From Enoplosus armatus (Eukaryota > Chordata > Actinopteri > Centrarchiformes > Enoplosidae), in contig NC_092189.1 of assembly GCF_043641665.1 (NCBI RefSeq), positions 8,387,333 to 8,451,332 on the forward strand: DNA of 64,000 bases. Reading direction: 5' to 3'. Each line of letters begins with the position of its first letter. The first letter of the stretch is position 1. Of the stretch, positions 1 to 40,135 are shown piece by piece. The position numbers were made by a program, and so were the translations under genes. A model generated the notes under the pieces. It saw only the letters and a list, made by a program, of their open reading frames with translations, was not told where the DNA came from and did no database searches.

Positions 1-66
1 TTCATGTCGTATAGTGGCTCTACTTTATGTAGCCTGTATTAATGTGAAATATTTACCTTAATATTC

Positions 67-72
67 AATAAA
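67..72 (+). terminator. Possible poly(A) signal of an upstream gene
   Basis: Canonical AATAAA hexamer followed by a GT/T-rich stretch (tttgtgtgctgtttt) about 18 bases downstream, the arrangement expected at a cleavage site. No coding sequence of the putative gene is visible in the window, so this is inference from a short motif. Confidence 0.3.
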
Positions 73-1111
73 AAGATTGAAAAGTATTTGTGTGCTGTTT
101 TATGAAACATTATTCTTTACTTATTTTTATGCTGTGACTTTGGTGCACATTTCATCTAATGAAATTATGCAATTTGTGGCTCCTTTTTGGGCACAATATC
201 TTTCTTGACTGTCCTCTTCACAGCTGGAGTCCTTGTGCAATCTTGAAATCTGTCTTTATGGTTGCAAATTGGCCTTAAAGAACAATCAGATTTTTATTTG
301 ATAGATATGTATTTTTTTGTTAAGATATGTATGTCAAGTGTTTTTCTTTTTCACTGAGAGTTGAGCTAGCTGGAAAGGCTTCACTGCCATGCCCAATGGT
401 ACTTTACCGGGATACATTGAAGGCAAAACTACCTGTTTCCAACCCAAAATACAACATCACTACTTGTCTATTTGATAGTCAATGATGGTTGTAATACTGA
501 GCTTTACCCAATACTGCCACTTAGTGGTAAAAAGGAGACAGGCAAACATTTTCTCCAGTAATACTAATACAATACTACCAGTAATCCTCCTGTCAATAGC
601 AAACATTTCATTATCAAACAAAATGTGGCCCTAGGACCGCATAAATTGCAGTGCCTTAGATTGGCACATATGCCTAATTTGTATCGTTGTACAATGCTTT
701 TCTGAAGACCCCAGTTTATCATTTAAGTTTTTATTACTGCTTTCCCTGAAGACACCATAAAATAAATGCCAACTAGCCAGTGGATAGCAGGGCTGTGTGT
801 TAAATTCAGAATTTACTTGGTTCTTGGAACAGTCACTACCAAAGAATCGTGTTTTATGCTATATTTAAGTTTCTATATGGGATTTTGGAATTGTTATATC
901 CCCATGCCCTTGCATTAAGATACAACCATATTGTTTTTGTATAAAACCGTGTGCTTTAATGGACATTTAAACATGTATTTTCTCTTTCAAGCTCTGAATA
1001 GAGGTTGTATGTATTGTGTGCACAAAGCAAACCTCGCAGACGCCAGGAAGATGTACACCAGTGCCACACCTCTCATTCCTTTAAAATATCCAGACTTTTA
1101 TTGTGAAGCCT

Positions 1112-1155
1112 GGGGGCGGAAGTGTAGTTCTTCAGTTCCTCTGTTCATTGGTTTT
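1112..1155 (+). promoter_or_regulatory. Probable higd2a core promoter motifs
   Basis: GGGGGCGGAAGTG at 1112-1124 combines a GC box with an ETS-type GGAAGTG core, and an inverted CCAAT box (ATTGG) lies at 1147-1151. This arrangement is typical of TATA-less promoters of housekeeping mitochondrial genes. The start codon is at 1172, so the 5' UTR would be very short. Motif-based inference only. Confidence 0.35.
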
Positions 1156-1171
1156 GCAGTCCAAGGTAAGC

Positions 1172-1358
1172 ATGGCGGCGACAGCAACACCAGCGGACCC
1201 AGAGCAAACACCTAAAACATCGCCGTCAGCACCTGTGCCGTTTGACTTTTCTCAGCCCCCGATTATCGAGGGCTTCAACCGTCTGCCGAGGAGCAAAGAT
1301 GAGACCTTCAAAGAGAAATTTATGAGAAAAACCAAGGAGAACCCGTTCGTCCCGATAG
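1172..1358 (+). CDS. higd2a: higd2a coding exon 1
   Basis: 62 codons plus one base, from the start ATG to the donor in ATAG|GTGAG. Encodes the N-terminus up to KENPFVPI. Confidence 0.93.
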
Positions 1359-2470
1359 GTGAGTTATACAAGCAGAGTTAACGCTGCAGAGAGAAGTGAC
1401 GTTAGTGCAGCCCCGGGTTAGGGTACATCTTGTCTTTTATCCTTCAGTGCGGTCAAATCAGTGATATCTAATTCTTTGCCAGCATTTAAAGCTCTAACAC
1501 ACTCGACTGATTGTAAGGTGTCACGAAATGCTAACGACGTAAGCTAACACCAGAGAGAAAGTAGTAGTCAGTTCGTCACGGCCAGAAACAATTTGTTGTT
1601 ATTTGAGTCTCATTAATGAATGACTTGCAAATGTTGTTTTAGTTGAAGCCGACAAAATTGTGCTTGTGTGGTTTGACCCTGCCTTAACATGAAACACTGG
1701 GGGGCCACTGTGCCCTTGGTATAACGTTCAGGTAAGCCAAACCACAAAAAAACTAAAACATTTGCTCACTCCTAGTAATTTGTCATTATGCAATGTCTGT
1801 TTCAAGTGTCCATCTCTGAAACTTGTGCTGCTGCAACCCATTGAATAGAATGGAGGTGAAATGTCCCCTCCGTTGAAATATGTAGTTTGGGACTACAGTA
1901 TTTCTAAATAGTTTCAAAACTGCTGACAGTGAAGTCTGTAGGTAATGTTTTTCTTTCATTCGTTGAGCTTTGCCAAAACATCTGTGAAAAATCTAATCAG
2001 AAACTAACAAATGTACCCTTAAATGTTGCGACTTGACTGCTATTTATGCCACACTGTCTTAGTGCTATCCTTTATTTTAATCAGTGTGACCCTGATAGCC
2101 AATAAGTGTCTGAATATATAAATATATTCAATGCAGTAGCACTGGACTTTTAGACCTTCATCTACCAATGTATTATGACATTAGAGACAGTATCTGCTCA
2201 CCACCTTTTACCTTGTGTTTGGACACTGTCAACCTGTCCAGTATCTGGGTATTGTCCTGTTAGATAATGTTTGTAAGTTGTAAATTTGATTTGTGCTCTC
2301 CAGGTTGTTTGGGAACAGCAGGAGCGCTGGTTTATGGTCTCCGTGCCTTCCATCAAGGGAAAACCAGACAGTCCCAGCTGTTGATGAGGGGACGTATCTT
2401 TGCTCAGGGCTTCACTGTAGTTGCCATTATTTTTGGTGTCTTTGCCACAACTCTGAAACCCAAGCAGTGA
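1172..2470 (+). CDS. higd2a: higd2a gene: HIG1 domain family member 2A, mitochondrial
   Basis: Two coding exons (1172-1358 and 2304-2470) join in phase 1 to give 117 residues plus stop. The product is recognised as HIG1 domain family member 2A, an inner-membrane protein of mitochondria linked to cytochrome c oxidase and respiratory supercomplex assembly (family knowledge). Residues 1-62 are a soluble N-terminus with PFDFSQPPIIEGF followed by a basic stretch. The HIG1 domain follows, with two hydrophobic helices (LGTAGALVYGLRAF, then FTVVAIIFGVFATTL) joined by a short basic loop (HQGKTRQSQ). Human HIGD2A is about 106 residues; the extra length is at the variable N-terminus. The ATG at 1172 was chosen because it starts the MAAT-type N-terminus. 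The gene is convergent with cltb. No canonical AATAAA follows the stop; a TATAAA variant lies at 2842-2847. Confidence 0.93.
1359..2303 (+). other. higd2a: higd2a intron
   Basis: 945-bp GT-AG intron, donor GTGAGTTA and acceptor GTGCTCTCCAG. No repeat or RNA gene recognised inside. Confidence 0.85.
2304..2470 (+). CDS. higd2a: higd2a coding exon 2 (HIG1 transmembrane hairpin)
   Basis: Two bases complete the split Gly codon, then 54 codons and TGA at 2468-2470. Carries both predicted membrane helices and ends in LKPKQ. Confidence 0.93.
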
Positions 2471-4368
2471 AGACGGACCGATCCCATACCTCTGCCATCG
2501 GCCGTTCAACTCAGAATCAGACCAGATCCCACTTGGCGATGGACTGACCTTACTATCTGAATGAACTTGTGAAATGTATAATATTTGCAGCATTGTTCAG
2601 ATACCTATGTGAAGGCCAACTCTATTTATTGTTGTTTGAACACTGTGAATTGCTCATGGTGATAAAATATTTTACAACAACAAAGTATAATCAGTTCCCT
2701 GTCAGACCAAATAAGCAAGCTGGATTTTACTTTTTTCTGTGCTATAATGGAGGCAACGTGCTGATAAATCTGAAGTATATGTTTCTTCAAATGTTCCCAT
2801 GTGTTGTCACTGAAATGATCTACACAACACCTGTCTTCTGATATAAAGTTGAGCCTGGTGTCCTGTGTGTATTTGAGATAAAATAACACACTCACAACTG
2901 TATTCAGGGGACATCTGCTCCTTATACAACCTTTATTTATCAGGTTATTCTTAAAAAATAAGAGGGGAAATTCATTATGAACACAGTTTTCATATTAATG
3001 GCCTGAGTGAGTAGATCTAAATGGGAGGAGGCTTTTAGACGCAGGACGGGCCCAGTCTCAATGTCCACCTTAAACACTCAACAGGCTCACTTTACCTAGG
3101 CAGAGGCCCAGTTCAGTGTGACACAATCATGCCTTTATGGAATAAAAAAAACAAACAACTTGCTACTGTGCACTTGCAAACTTGTTCTTGCTTCTTGGAC
3201 TTCCCATATTGTTGTTTTTAGCTTTTGAATGTTATAAATTGTGGGTAAATCCCTCAAACCCACCAGTTTCACAGCAGCACGGCCTTCAGCTATGTGCGTC
3301 TGAGAGCATGCAAGGGTGGGTGTTGGTACTGGGCCCACACATCATTTTAGTTCCTCACACAACAACTGGACCAAGTGATCATCTCCAGGTCGTTGTGATG
3401 GCAACAGTCTTAAAAAGGGAAATATGTGAGGACAAATAACTTTAGGTGATCATACTCCTCTGTTTTTATTTTCCAGTTCCCTTTTAACATTCACTTCTTT
3501 TTCAGTATTCATAATGTCCAAATAGGCAACATGTGAAACAATGTGCAGACATTACTGTTGAGATTGAAACCTTACTGATTGTTGTTTTTAAAAAAAAAAA
3601 TTCAAATACATACTGGTGTAACACAAAAATGGAGCACAAAATGTCTGCTGAGAAAAATCAGTGAAATGAGAAATCGCACAAGCAATCGCATAATCATGTG
3701 AAATCTGAAAATTTAGATGATAGTAGAGATCTTTGGTTGTGAATTTTTTTTTTTTGCTGAAATCTTGCCTAATTGAAGAGGAAATCCATCTGGCGAAATA
3801 CTCAAACTGGATTAATAGCTACATCAAAAAAGGCCACAAGCTTATGCATTTGAAAGCTACGTTAAATATGATAATTAGGGATATAATACAACAAATGTGA
3901 ACAAAGACTGTTTATAATTCTACACTGATGAGAGGCATAAGTGGTTACAATCTAATATGCAATAGTGCTTAATAAGTAAGTGTTTGACATCGACCAAAAT
4001 TCAAATTTATAAAACAACTAAAAATTGTGCATCCAAAATATTGGCAGAGGCATGCAATAAAGTTGACCTAACAGCAATTTTTAAGTTAAAGGGGAAGGAA
4101 AATGTTTAACTTACAGTAACAATATTTTCTTAATGGTAGCAGTGTTAAAACTGACCAGCTAACAATAGAGCAGTCCTTCATCTTCTCACAAGAGAGTGGG
4201 GTTAAGTATATCATTTCAATATAACAGGCATCGAGAAAGGCGGTAAATTTTTAAAGGTTATAAACATACCAGGAATTTTATGGAAAGGGCATAGAAACTC
4301 TTCTGATACAACGTGAGGTTAAAACTGAAAGGCAATGTTTCTAGAACAAAATTCTCCAGCGACCTCCT
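2471..4368. other. Convergent 3' UTRs of higd2a and cltb
   Basis: Non-coding interval between the two stop codons. The higd2a 3' UTR probably ends near 2.85-2.9 kb. On the minus strand, AATAAA (plus-strand tttatt) occurs at 2932-2937 and 3465-3470, so the cltb 3' UTR could be 0.9 to 1.45 kb and the two transcripts may almost touch. Short A and T homopolymers occur at about 3590 and 3746. Confidence 0.5.
2932..2937 (-). terminator. cltb: Candidate cltb poly(A) signal
   Basis: AATAAA on the minus strand, about 1.4 kb past the cltb stop. An alternative copy lies at 3465-3470. The choice between them cannot be made from sequence. Confidence 0.35.
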
Positions 4369-4540
4369 CTAGCGAACTAGAGGGGTCTGTTTGAGAGAGA
4401 TGAGGACAGAGCGCATTCGAGAAACATCCTTTGCCTGTTTGTTGGTTTTCGGATTGAAGTCGCAGAGACGGGCTACTCTCTCCCATTCAGATCCTGGGCT
4501 GTCGCCGTCGCTCTCTGCCAGGAAAGCCTCCTCGGACGCC
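4369..4540 (-). CDS. cltb: cltb coding exon 5 (C-terminus)
   Basis: One base completing Arg, 56 codons and TAG at 4369-4371. Begins ASEEAFLAES and ends LKQTPLVR. Acceptor CTGTAG. Confidence 0.94.
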
Positions 4541-7459
4541 CTACAGGTGGGAGGGAGACCAACGAGTTGCAATATTAGAGGGATTTCAGAACAGTTTCCA
4601 TAACAGCAAAACCCGTCTGAGTCAAACACGGTGCTCAACCACAAAGTTTAGTCACATGAATAGCACCTGTGTATAAAGATACACACTGACTTCATGCATT
4701 TCTTTAAACCAATCATTCACTTGTGACCTATGCAACAATCAAATAAAAATGCAAAAAATACCACATTTGGCCTTCAAAAACAGGCTTTTTAGTGTTTGGG
4801 CATGCATCGGGTGAAAATCAACTACTGGTAATTCATGGGGTAGGGCATACAACATTAAAAAGCGTAAGAGTTCTAAACCTACACAAAGCCTATAACATCA
4901 GAGTTGGGCTGTTTGTAGAAAGCCTTGTCAGCAATCCTAGTATGCAGGCAAGGCCAAGAAAGCAGGAAAAAGGAGAAAGGAGAACAGTTTCAGTTTCAAA
5001 CAACAAGCAGAGAAATGTTAGGATCTGCATCAAAAGGATTATGTAAGCGACTGAGAAACAGCTCTAATGAGGTGGAAATAAAAAGTTTAAAGTGGTCAAA
5101 GACTAAATAAAGTATTTCTGTACTACTGTTGCCAAAGAACAAGCTTGGAATGGCAAAGCATTTCAGGCAACTACAGACTGCTTTGATGCTAGGCTGTAGC
5201 GGGGATGAAAACTGTGACATTTGCTCTATGGTGTTTGCATTCCTTCTAGCTAGCTAGCTTCCTGTTTTGTTTTCCAGGCATTTCTAACTGGACACACAGC
5301 TGTAGGCGAATATCTCATCAGAGGATTGTCTCTCAGTGCTTTCTCAGACACAGAGGAAGAAACTGGCCAAAAACTAGAGCCACAGATGCAGAGTGATACC
5401 GTGCCAGACTTGGACAGAGTCTGTTGGAAAGTGTGAGAGAAGAATGGGTTAGCTTGGTCAAGAAAAGGAAAGGCTGCAATATTTTTTGTAAGCGTAACTT
5501 GCACCATTGACGGCAACCAGACTCAAATAACAGTCTTTAAATAGCTGACACACAGTCTTTATATAAGCATTAATCAAATTTGATCAGCAATACTATAATT
5601 AAACATGAGACTGTTACACTACACCAGTCACTCCAACATTTGATCCCTTGGTGCTGCAAGTCCAACACAAGTGCTTCAATTTTCTACGTCTACTAACTCT
5701 TGTTAATATAGTGTTTGTTGCCACACAGTACACAGTAAAAACAGAATTCTGAATTTCTACTAAGAAAAATGACAACCTGCCAATACAACACTTGTTAATC
5801 TGACTAGAGTGGGTTCAGAGTAGTGATTCCAGCATCATCACATCACAATGATAAACCAACTGTTACTTCTCTGCATGTTAACAGGGGACATGTCAGACAC
5901 TAACCTGTTGTTGGCCTTGTTCTTCTCCATCTGCTCACTCTGGTGCACATGCCAGTCCTCCAGCTCCTTCTTGGCTTTCTCTCTCCACTCTGCCTCTGCC
6001 GCCTTGGATGCTGAGTCTTGTTGGGGTGCAACAGCAGAGAACGACATAGTCAGAGAGGGAAAAAATAGAGGAACAGAACTGATATATTATTAGGTCCGAG
6101 TGTGACACAATTAGATGTGCTGCATCATTCGTCTTAAAGGTAAACTGCAACAAGACACATAACAAAACGACACAATCACAGTGGCCCATTACAGCTGCAA
6201 AGACGGAAGTGCATTATAGAGTATGATTCATTCCATATGCTCACCTAATGCCTCAAGGCGTGTCTTCTGCTCCTCCCTCCACTTGCGTAAACTCTCTGGC
6301 TCTTGCCTCTGAATATCCACCTGGGCGATGGCTGCGTAGTTGTCTGTTGGGCCATTAGACTCCTTTTGGAGGACACAAAATGTTTATTATAAGTGGCTAT
6401 TTGATCCAAATACTGGGTGGATATTAAATCAATCACATTATAACATACAGGAATGCCATTACAAAAAGACAAAGGGAAAGTAAATACCATTATTTGATGG
6501 TGTCCAGAATAAAACTCAACTACACATACAAAGAGATAGACTTGGCAAATATAACTGAAGAAACAGGCTAAAGATATCTGTAAAGCTCACCTGAAACATA
6601 TCCCCATTCACTGTGGCAGGCTCCTCTTCCAAACCGTCTGACATTGTTATAAGAAAGCAAAGTTTAATGTTAAGATAGGCTTCTTGGAGTTTTCCAGTTA
6701 GCTACATTTCCTCTTCACCTGAGTTAACTTAACTAAAAGTTATTATGGCAGCGTCACTTTGCTCTTAGGCTAAACACTAACGTTACGGCTAACACCTCAG
6801 AAATGCAGCAGCACCTGTTTGGGCACTGATGTTGTCTATGTAGCTTTGTCAAATGACAGGTCAGGTTTTTCCGGGAAAACAGTTAGCCAATATCATTTAG
6901 CTCAGTTACTACTGTATAACGTTACTATATATACTTGATTGGCTGCAATCAGTGTCAATAAAATGCTACATAGTTTGACATCTCTAAAGTTACAACGTCG
7001 GGAGGAACTAACGTTACTAACGTTTACTAACATACGTTGTCGGTGTGCAAACAAACACACTACGGTCAGTCAGCTAAGTTAAGCTATGAGGCTAACGTTA
7101 CATTAGTTTAAACTAAGCTAACTGATAGGCTACCTGATTGTATAAACTAGTGATGCTATTGTTAACATATAGGGCTAGGGCCATTGTTCGCTAACTACTG
7201 CCAGTCCAGTCCAAGTACCACAAAGCATGTTAGCTAGCTTTAGTTAGCTCGTTTGCTTGCTAGCCGGAGCTGACATTAGCTCAGTCACAAACTTGCCATA
7301 GTCGACCGACTGCGGCGGAGACGGCTCTTGGCTGCCCGCTCCTTCCAGCGCCCCAAATCCTTCGCCGTCGTTCTCTATCCCCGCTATCTCACTCTCCTGT
7401 TGAGCCAGGAAAGCCGCGGCTGGGTCCTCCTCAGCCGGGTGTGCTCCGTTGTCAGCCAT
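4369..7459 (-). CDS. cltb: cltb gene: clathrin light chain b
   Basis: Five coding exons (7459-7297, 6637-6591, 6362-6245, 6016-5905, 4540-4369) chain in phase to 203 residues plus stop. The product is clathrin light chain b, which binds the clathrin heavy-chain hub and regulates coat assembly in endocytosis. Visible hallmarks: the conserved EEDPAAAFLAQQESEIAGIE block near residues 10-29, whose EED is the HIP1/HIP1R-binding acidic motif of the family; the central helical heavy-chain-binding region (SLRKWREEQKTRLEAL, then AEWREKAKKELEDW); and a C-terminus ending CDFNPKTNKQ...LKQTPLVR. The N-terminus lacks the FGFF segment of the human protein as I recall it. Exon 4 joins the last exon directly as NNR-ASEEAF, the non-neuronal form. 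Intron 1 requires a GC donor. Light chain b rather than a is inferred from overall similarity and from its neighbour higd2a. Confidence 0.92.
4541..5904 (-). other. cltb: cltb intron 4, no neuronal exon seen
   Basis: 1364-bp GT-AG intron. In mammals this position holds a neuron-specific exon that inserts 18 residues. Reading the minus strand, I found no equivalent of the ADKAFYQQPDADIIGY-type segment. Nothing else coding was recognised. Confidence 0.55.
5905..6016 (-). CDS. cltb: cltb coding exon 4 (central helix)
   Basis: 112 nt encoding DSASKAAEAEWREKAKKELE and on to SEQMEKNKANN, with the final Arg codon split (AG|GTTAGT). This is the heavy-chain-binding helix. Confidence 0.93.
6245..6362 (-). 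CDS. cltb: cltb coding exon 3 (start of heavy-chain-binding helix)
   Basis: 118 nt, 39 codons plus one base, from ESNGPTDNYAAIAQ to the WREEQKTRLEAL helix. Acceptor AAAAG, donor TTAG|GTGAGC. Confidence 0.93.
6591..6637 (-). CDS. cltb: cltb coding exon 2
   Basis: 47 nt: two bases completing an Asp codon, then 15 codons reading GLEEEPATVNGDMFQ, comparable to the TTVNGDVFQ segment of human CLTB. Acceptor TGTCAG, donor CAG|GTGAGC. Confidence 0.88.
6638..7296 (-). other. cltb: cltb intron 1 with TAACGTTA cluster
   Basis: 659-bp intron, apparent GC-AG type (donor GCAAGT, acceptor CAATGTCAG). Contains four exact copies of the palindrome TAACGTTA at 6778-6785, 6917-6924, 7009-7016 and 7093-7100, plus a near copy at 7018-7025. 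Confidence 0.7.
7297..7459 (-). CDS. cltb: cltb coding exon 1
   Basis: Start codon at 7457-7459; 54 codons plus one base. Encodes the conserved light-chain block (EEDPAAAFLAQQESEIAG). The only exon end that keeps phase with exon 2 is TATG|GCAAGT, a GC donor; reading on runs to a stop after PASKQTS at 7244. Confidence 0.85.
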
Positions 7460-7895
7460 CTTTCACAAAGTGTTTACAAGTTTAGGTTAACTGAGCTTGG
7501 TAGGTTTAGCTAGCTAACGTCAAAGCCCCAAAACCAGGCGACCAATTCTGCAACGTTAATACAAACAGCTTAAATATTTTACTCGAATATCCGCTTTTCC
7601 AAGTAGACTACAGTGGGCAACAGGGCCAACAATTAAATCGTCTGTAGTAAACAATCTACGCTTTGACTTAGGGCCCTCACTGATGATTCATGATTTCTTC
7701 ACTTGTTCAGCCACTGTGATGATGGAGCAGGGCAGCACCCTGAGGGTACCATTTCCCTTTTGTTGCCATTTGTCTCCATCTGCTGGTCATCTGCTGCATC
7801 TCTTTTGTCAGTAGGCCTTGAGATGCATTTGATCAAAGCCATACTACAGTATCACCTCAAAGTGACGTTTTAACTGTTGCTGTTACTTTACCCAT

Positions 7896-7898
<3 letters not shown>

Positions 7899-7934
<36 letters not shown>
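7899..7934. repeat. (AAT)n microsatellite
   Basis: About twelve uninterrupted AAT units between the two divergent genes. Confidence 0.95.
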
Positions 7935-7935
<1 letters not shown>

Positions 7936-8084
7936 GCTTAGTATAGCACACAAAATGCAAAGATTCAAATAGATAGAAATAATGCCTGCCAATTTTATCA
8001 ATGAAATTAGAGTATAGTTCCAATGTGATCGATAAAAAGAGGACAAACAGGGCATTATCTATAGCCTATCTATCAACAGTATAG

Positions 8085-8640
8085 AAGTATTCAGATCCTT
8101 TACCTAAATAAAAGTTGCAATGACACAGTGTAAAAATACTCCATTACAAATAAAACTCTTGCATTCAAAATTTTACTGATGTGAAATAAGTACTTATCAG
8201 CTACATAAGTATCTAAAGCAAATATACTCATGCAGAACTTGTGCCTTGTAAATAAAGACACACTAGCCACATCTTTTTCGCAACTTGGCAACCTTAAAGT
8301 TCCTACCAATGACCTATGATTAATAATAAAAAAAAACATTTGTTACAACTTAAACCCTTTATAGAGTAAGCCTTTTTAGAAAGTGGTACCCAGCATTTGT
8401 GCAAAGTAGCTGGTTGAAGTGGAGCTATTTTTTTTTGCTATTTATTATATACTATCTGGTTTATTCCAGTACAATACATCACATTTAAAATCTCATTATA
8501 TGGTCTGTATGTAAAATATTAATCTTCAAAGTAAAAAGTCTTGCATTCAAAATTTTAGTAAGTAAAATCAATACTTATTAGCTACATAAGTATTCAAAGC
8601 AAATATACTACCTATTTTATTCCATAACAATGCATCATAT
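8085..8640. repeat. AT-rich fish interspersed repeat with internal duplication
   Basis: The text 'aaaatactccattacaaata' and 'cttgcattcaaaatttta' resembles a very common perciform repeat (recognised from memory). The module cttgcattcaaaatttta...agctacataagtat...aaagcaaatatact occurs twice, at about 8158-8228 and 8539-8611, so two diverged copies or an internal tandem duplication are present. Class is uncertain. Confidence 0.55.
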
Positions 8641-9161
8641 TTTTAAAGTCCATTATATGTTCTGTAAATACTAATAGTCAAACAGTAACTATAGCTGTCA
8701 GACAAATGTGGATTAAAAAATGTTTTGTTTTTTTTACCTTTAGAAGTAAAGGTAACCTGAGGATTTTCTGTTTAAATTCTTGTTGAAAAATAACATATCA
8801 TTTAGATATGTATTTGTTTATTCTGTGCAATGGTGTGCTGTCGACTTTTTCCAAATTAAAGAACACTTGATTGGTTTTCAAGGTGGCATTATGATCGATA
8901 CGGAGGAACACTGACAGCTGAGATGTCCGGAAAGCACGGCCTCGCCTGGTTTGCAGCCGCAGTATGAAACGAAGCAGCGGCCCATGTGACTTCTGACGTT
9001 TCAGACGAGTCCTACTAAAAAGAATTTGAGGGAATGATCCTGCTGCTCACCAAGGGGAACCACGGTGGCTTCCTGACGTCCGCTTTAAGGAAGTCCGAAA
9101 GTTAGCCTACTTACCGATTGACTGCGGGGTTTTTTTTTTGTATCCAGTAGACTGACTCGCG

Positions 9162-39145
<29,984 letters not shown>

Positions 39146-39698
39146 GAGAGCGAGCTTCATCTTCAGAGGGAGGAACACTTCTCTCTCTCCCTCCTCTTTT
39201 ACCCACTCCGCCCTCCGGCCCACTCGCACACACTCTCTTCTCTGCCAACCACACACCTAGTTAAACTCAGTCTTTGTTTCTATAAGTGAGGCTTAATGTT
39301 AGCTTCCTGTACTGTGCTGATAGGACAGTTCAAATGTTACTGCCTGTAATACCAAATGCTGTGTTGTATAACTGGAGGTAGTGACGACATGAAATAATTC
39401 CTTTGACTAACTTGTTGACTTTGAAGTCGTGTTTAGATTGGACATTAAAAATGCAGCTCCTCTAGATTTTAATCGTAGTTGTTAGTGAAACGTTCTCACG
39501 ACTCCACTAATCTCCTCCTTGTTCAGTCTGAAGTAAGATCAAGTCAGTGTCTTCCAAGTTGGAGGAGCCATTTAGCCTCTGATAATCTCACATATTGCAG
39601 TAATGATCTGCCACTACTCCTGTGCTAAGTGTAGAGAAGTGGCGGCCCCATTCAGGACCCCGGCCCACTCACTGACTCTTACTGCAGAGCCCATTAAG

Positions 39699-39764
39699 GT
39701 AATGGGGGTCCAGTCAGGCAGAAATGGGACACCCCCTTTTTCTACTTGACTGGACCCCCATTAC
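39699..39764 (+). ncRNA. Strong hairpin in pdlim7 3' UTR (precursor-like, function unknown)
   Basis: GTAATGGGGGTCCAGTCA (39699-39716) pairs perfectly with 39747-39764. Pairing continues inward with a G-U, a G-C, one C/A mismatch and five more pairs, leaving a loop of about 14 nt. Total 66 nt, about 25 pairs. The size fits a microRNA precursor but also a small inverted-repeat element or a regulatory stem. I know no annotated RNA with this sequence. Confidence 0.4.
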
Positions 39765-40108
39765 TGCACCTCTCCACAGAAGCACTAACGGCTTTACTTA
39801 TCACTTTGGCTCAAATCAGAGCACATGCTGCAGTTAATAAGTCATCGTCATGTAATCTGTAATTGAACCAATTTTAGTAGTCACATGTGGGTGACAGAGA
39901 AAGTGCTATTATTTTTAAATGTTTCACACTTCTAAGGTTTGAAATGATCGTCATTTATTGGACATTTTAATGTAAGAAAAAAACATGTCCCTCGTGTTTC
40001 TATGATGTTATTGTTCCGTAGAGTTCTTTCAAGTCATGGTTAAATATGTATTTATATTGCTTCAGAATGGGCCTGTAAGTGTTGTTTTTATAGCTGCTGG
40101 ATGTTTCA

Positions 40109-40114
40109 AATAAA
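40109..40114 (+). terminator. pdlim7: pdlim7 poly(A) signal (long isoform)
   Basis: AATAAA about 1 kb downstream of the stop, followed by a GT-rich stretch (atgtgctggg, then gtgtttttgagg). Confidence 0.65.
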
Positions 40115-40135
40115 ACTATGATGCCATGTGCTGGG

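Larger units (their letters stand above)
1..1171. other. Upstream flank of higd2a, no gene seen
   Basis: AT-rich sequence without a recognisable coding exon on either strand. An AATAAA at 67-72 could be the poly(A) signal of a plus-strand gene that ends near the window edge. The last 60 bases before the higd2a start contain a GC-box/ETS-like motif and an ATTGG box. Confidence 0.6.
7460..9161. other. Head-to-head interval between cltb and pdlim7
   Basis: Contains the 5' ends and promoters of both divergent genes, an (AAT)n microsatellite at about 7899-7934 and an AT-rich interspersed repeat at about 8085-8640. No coding exon recognised. CRE-like CTGACGT motifs near 8992 and 9073 are close to the pdlim7 start. 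Confidence 0.6.
39146..40135 (+). other. pdlim7: pdlim7 3' UTR
   Basis: About 1 kb from the stop to just past AATAAA at 40109-40114. Contains a strong hairpin at 39699-39764. Confidence 0.65.
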
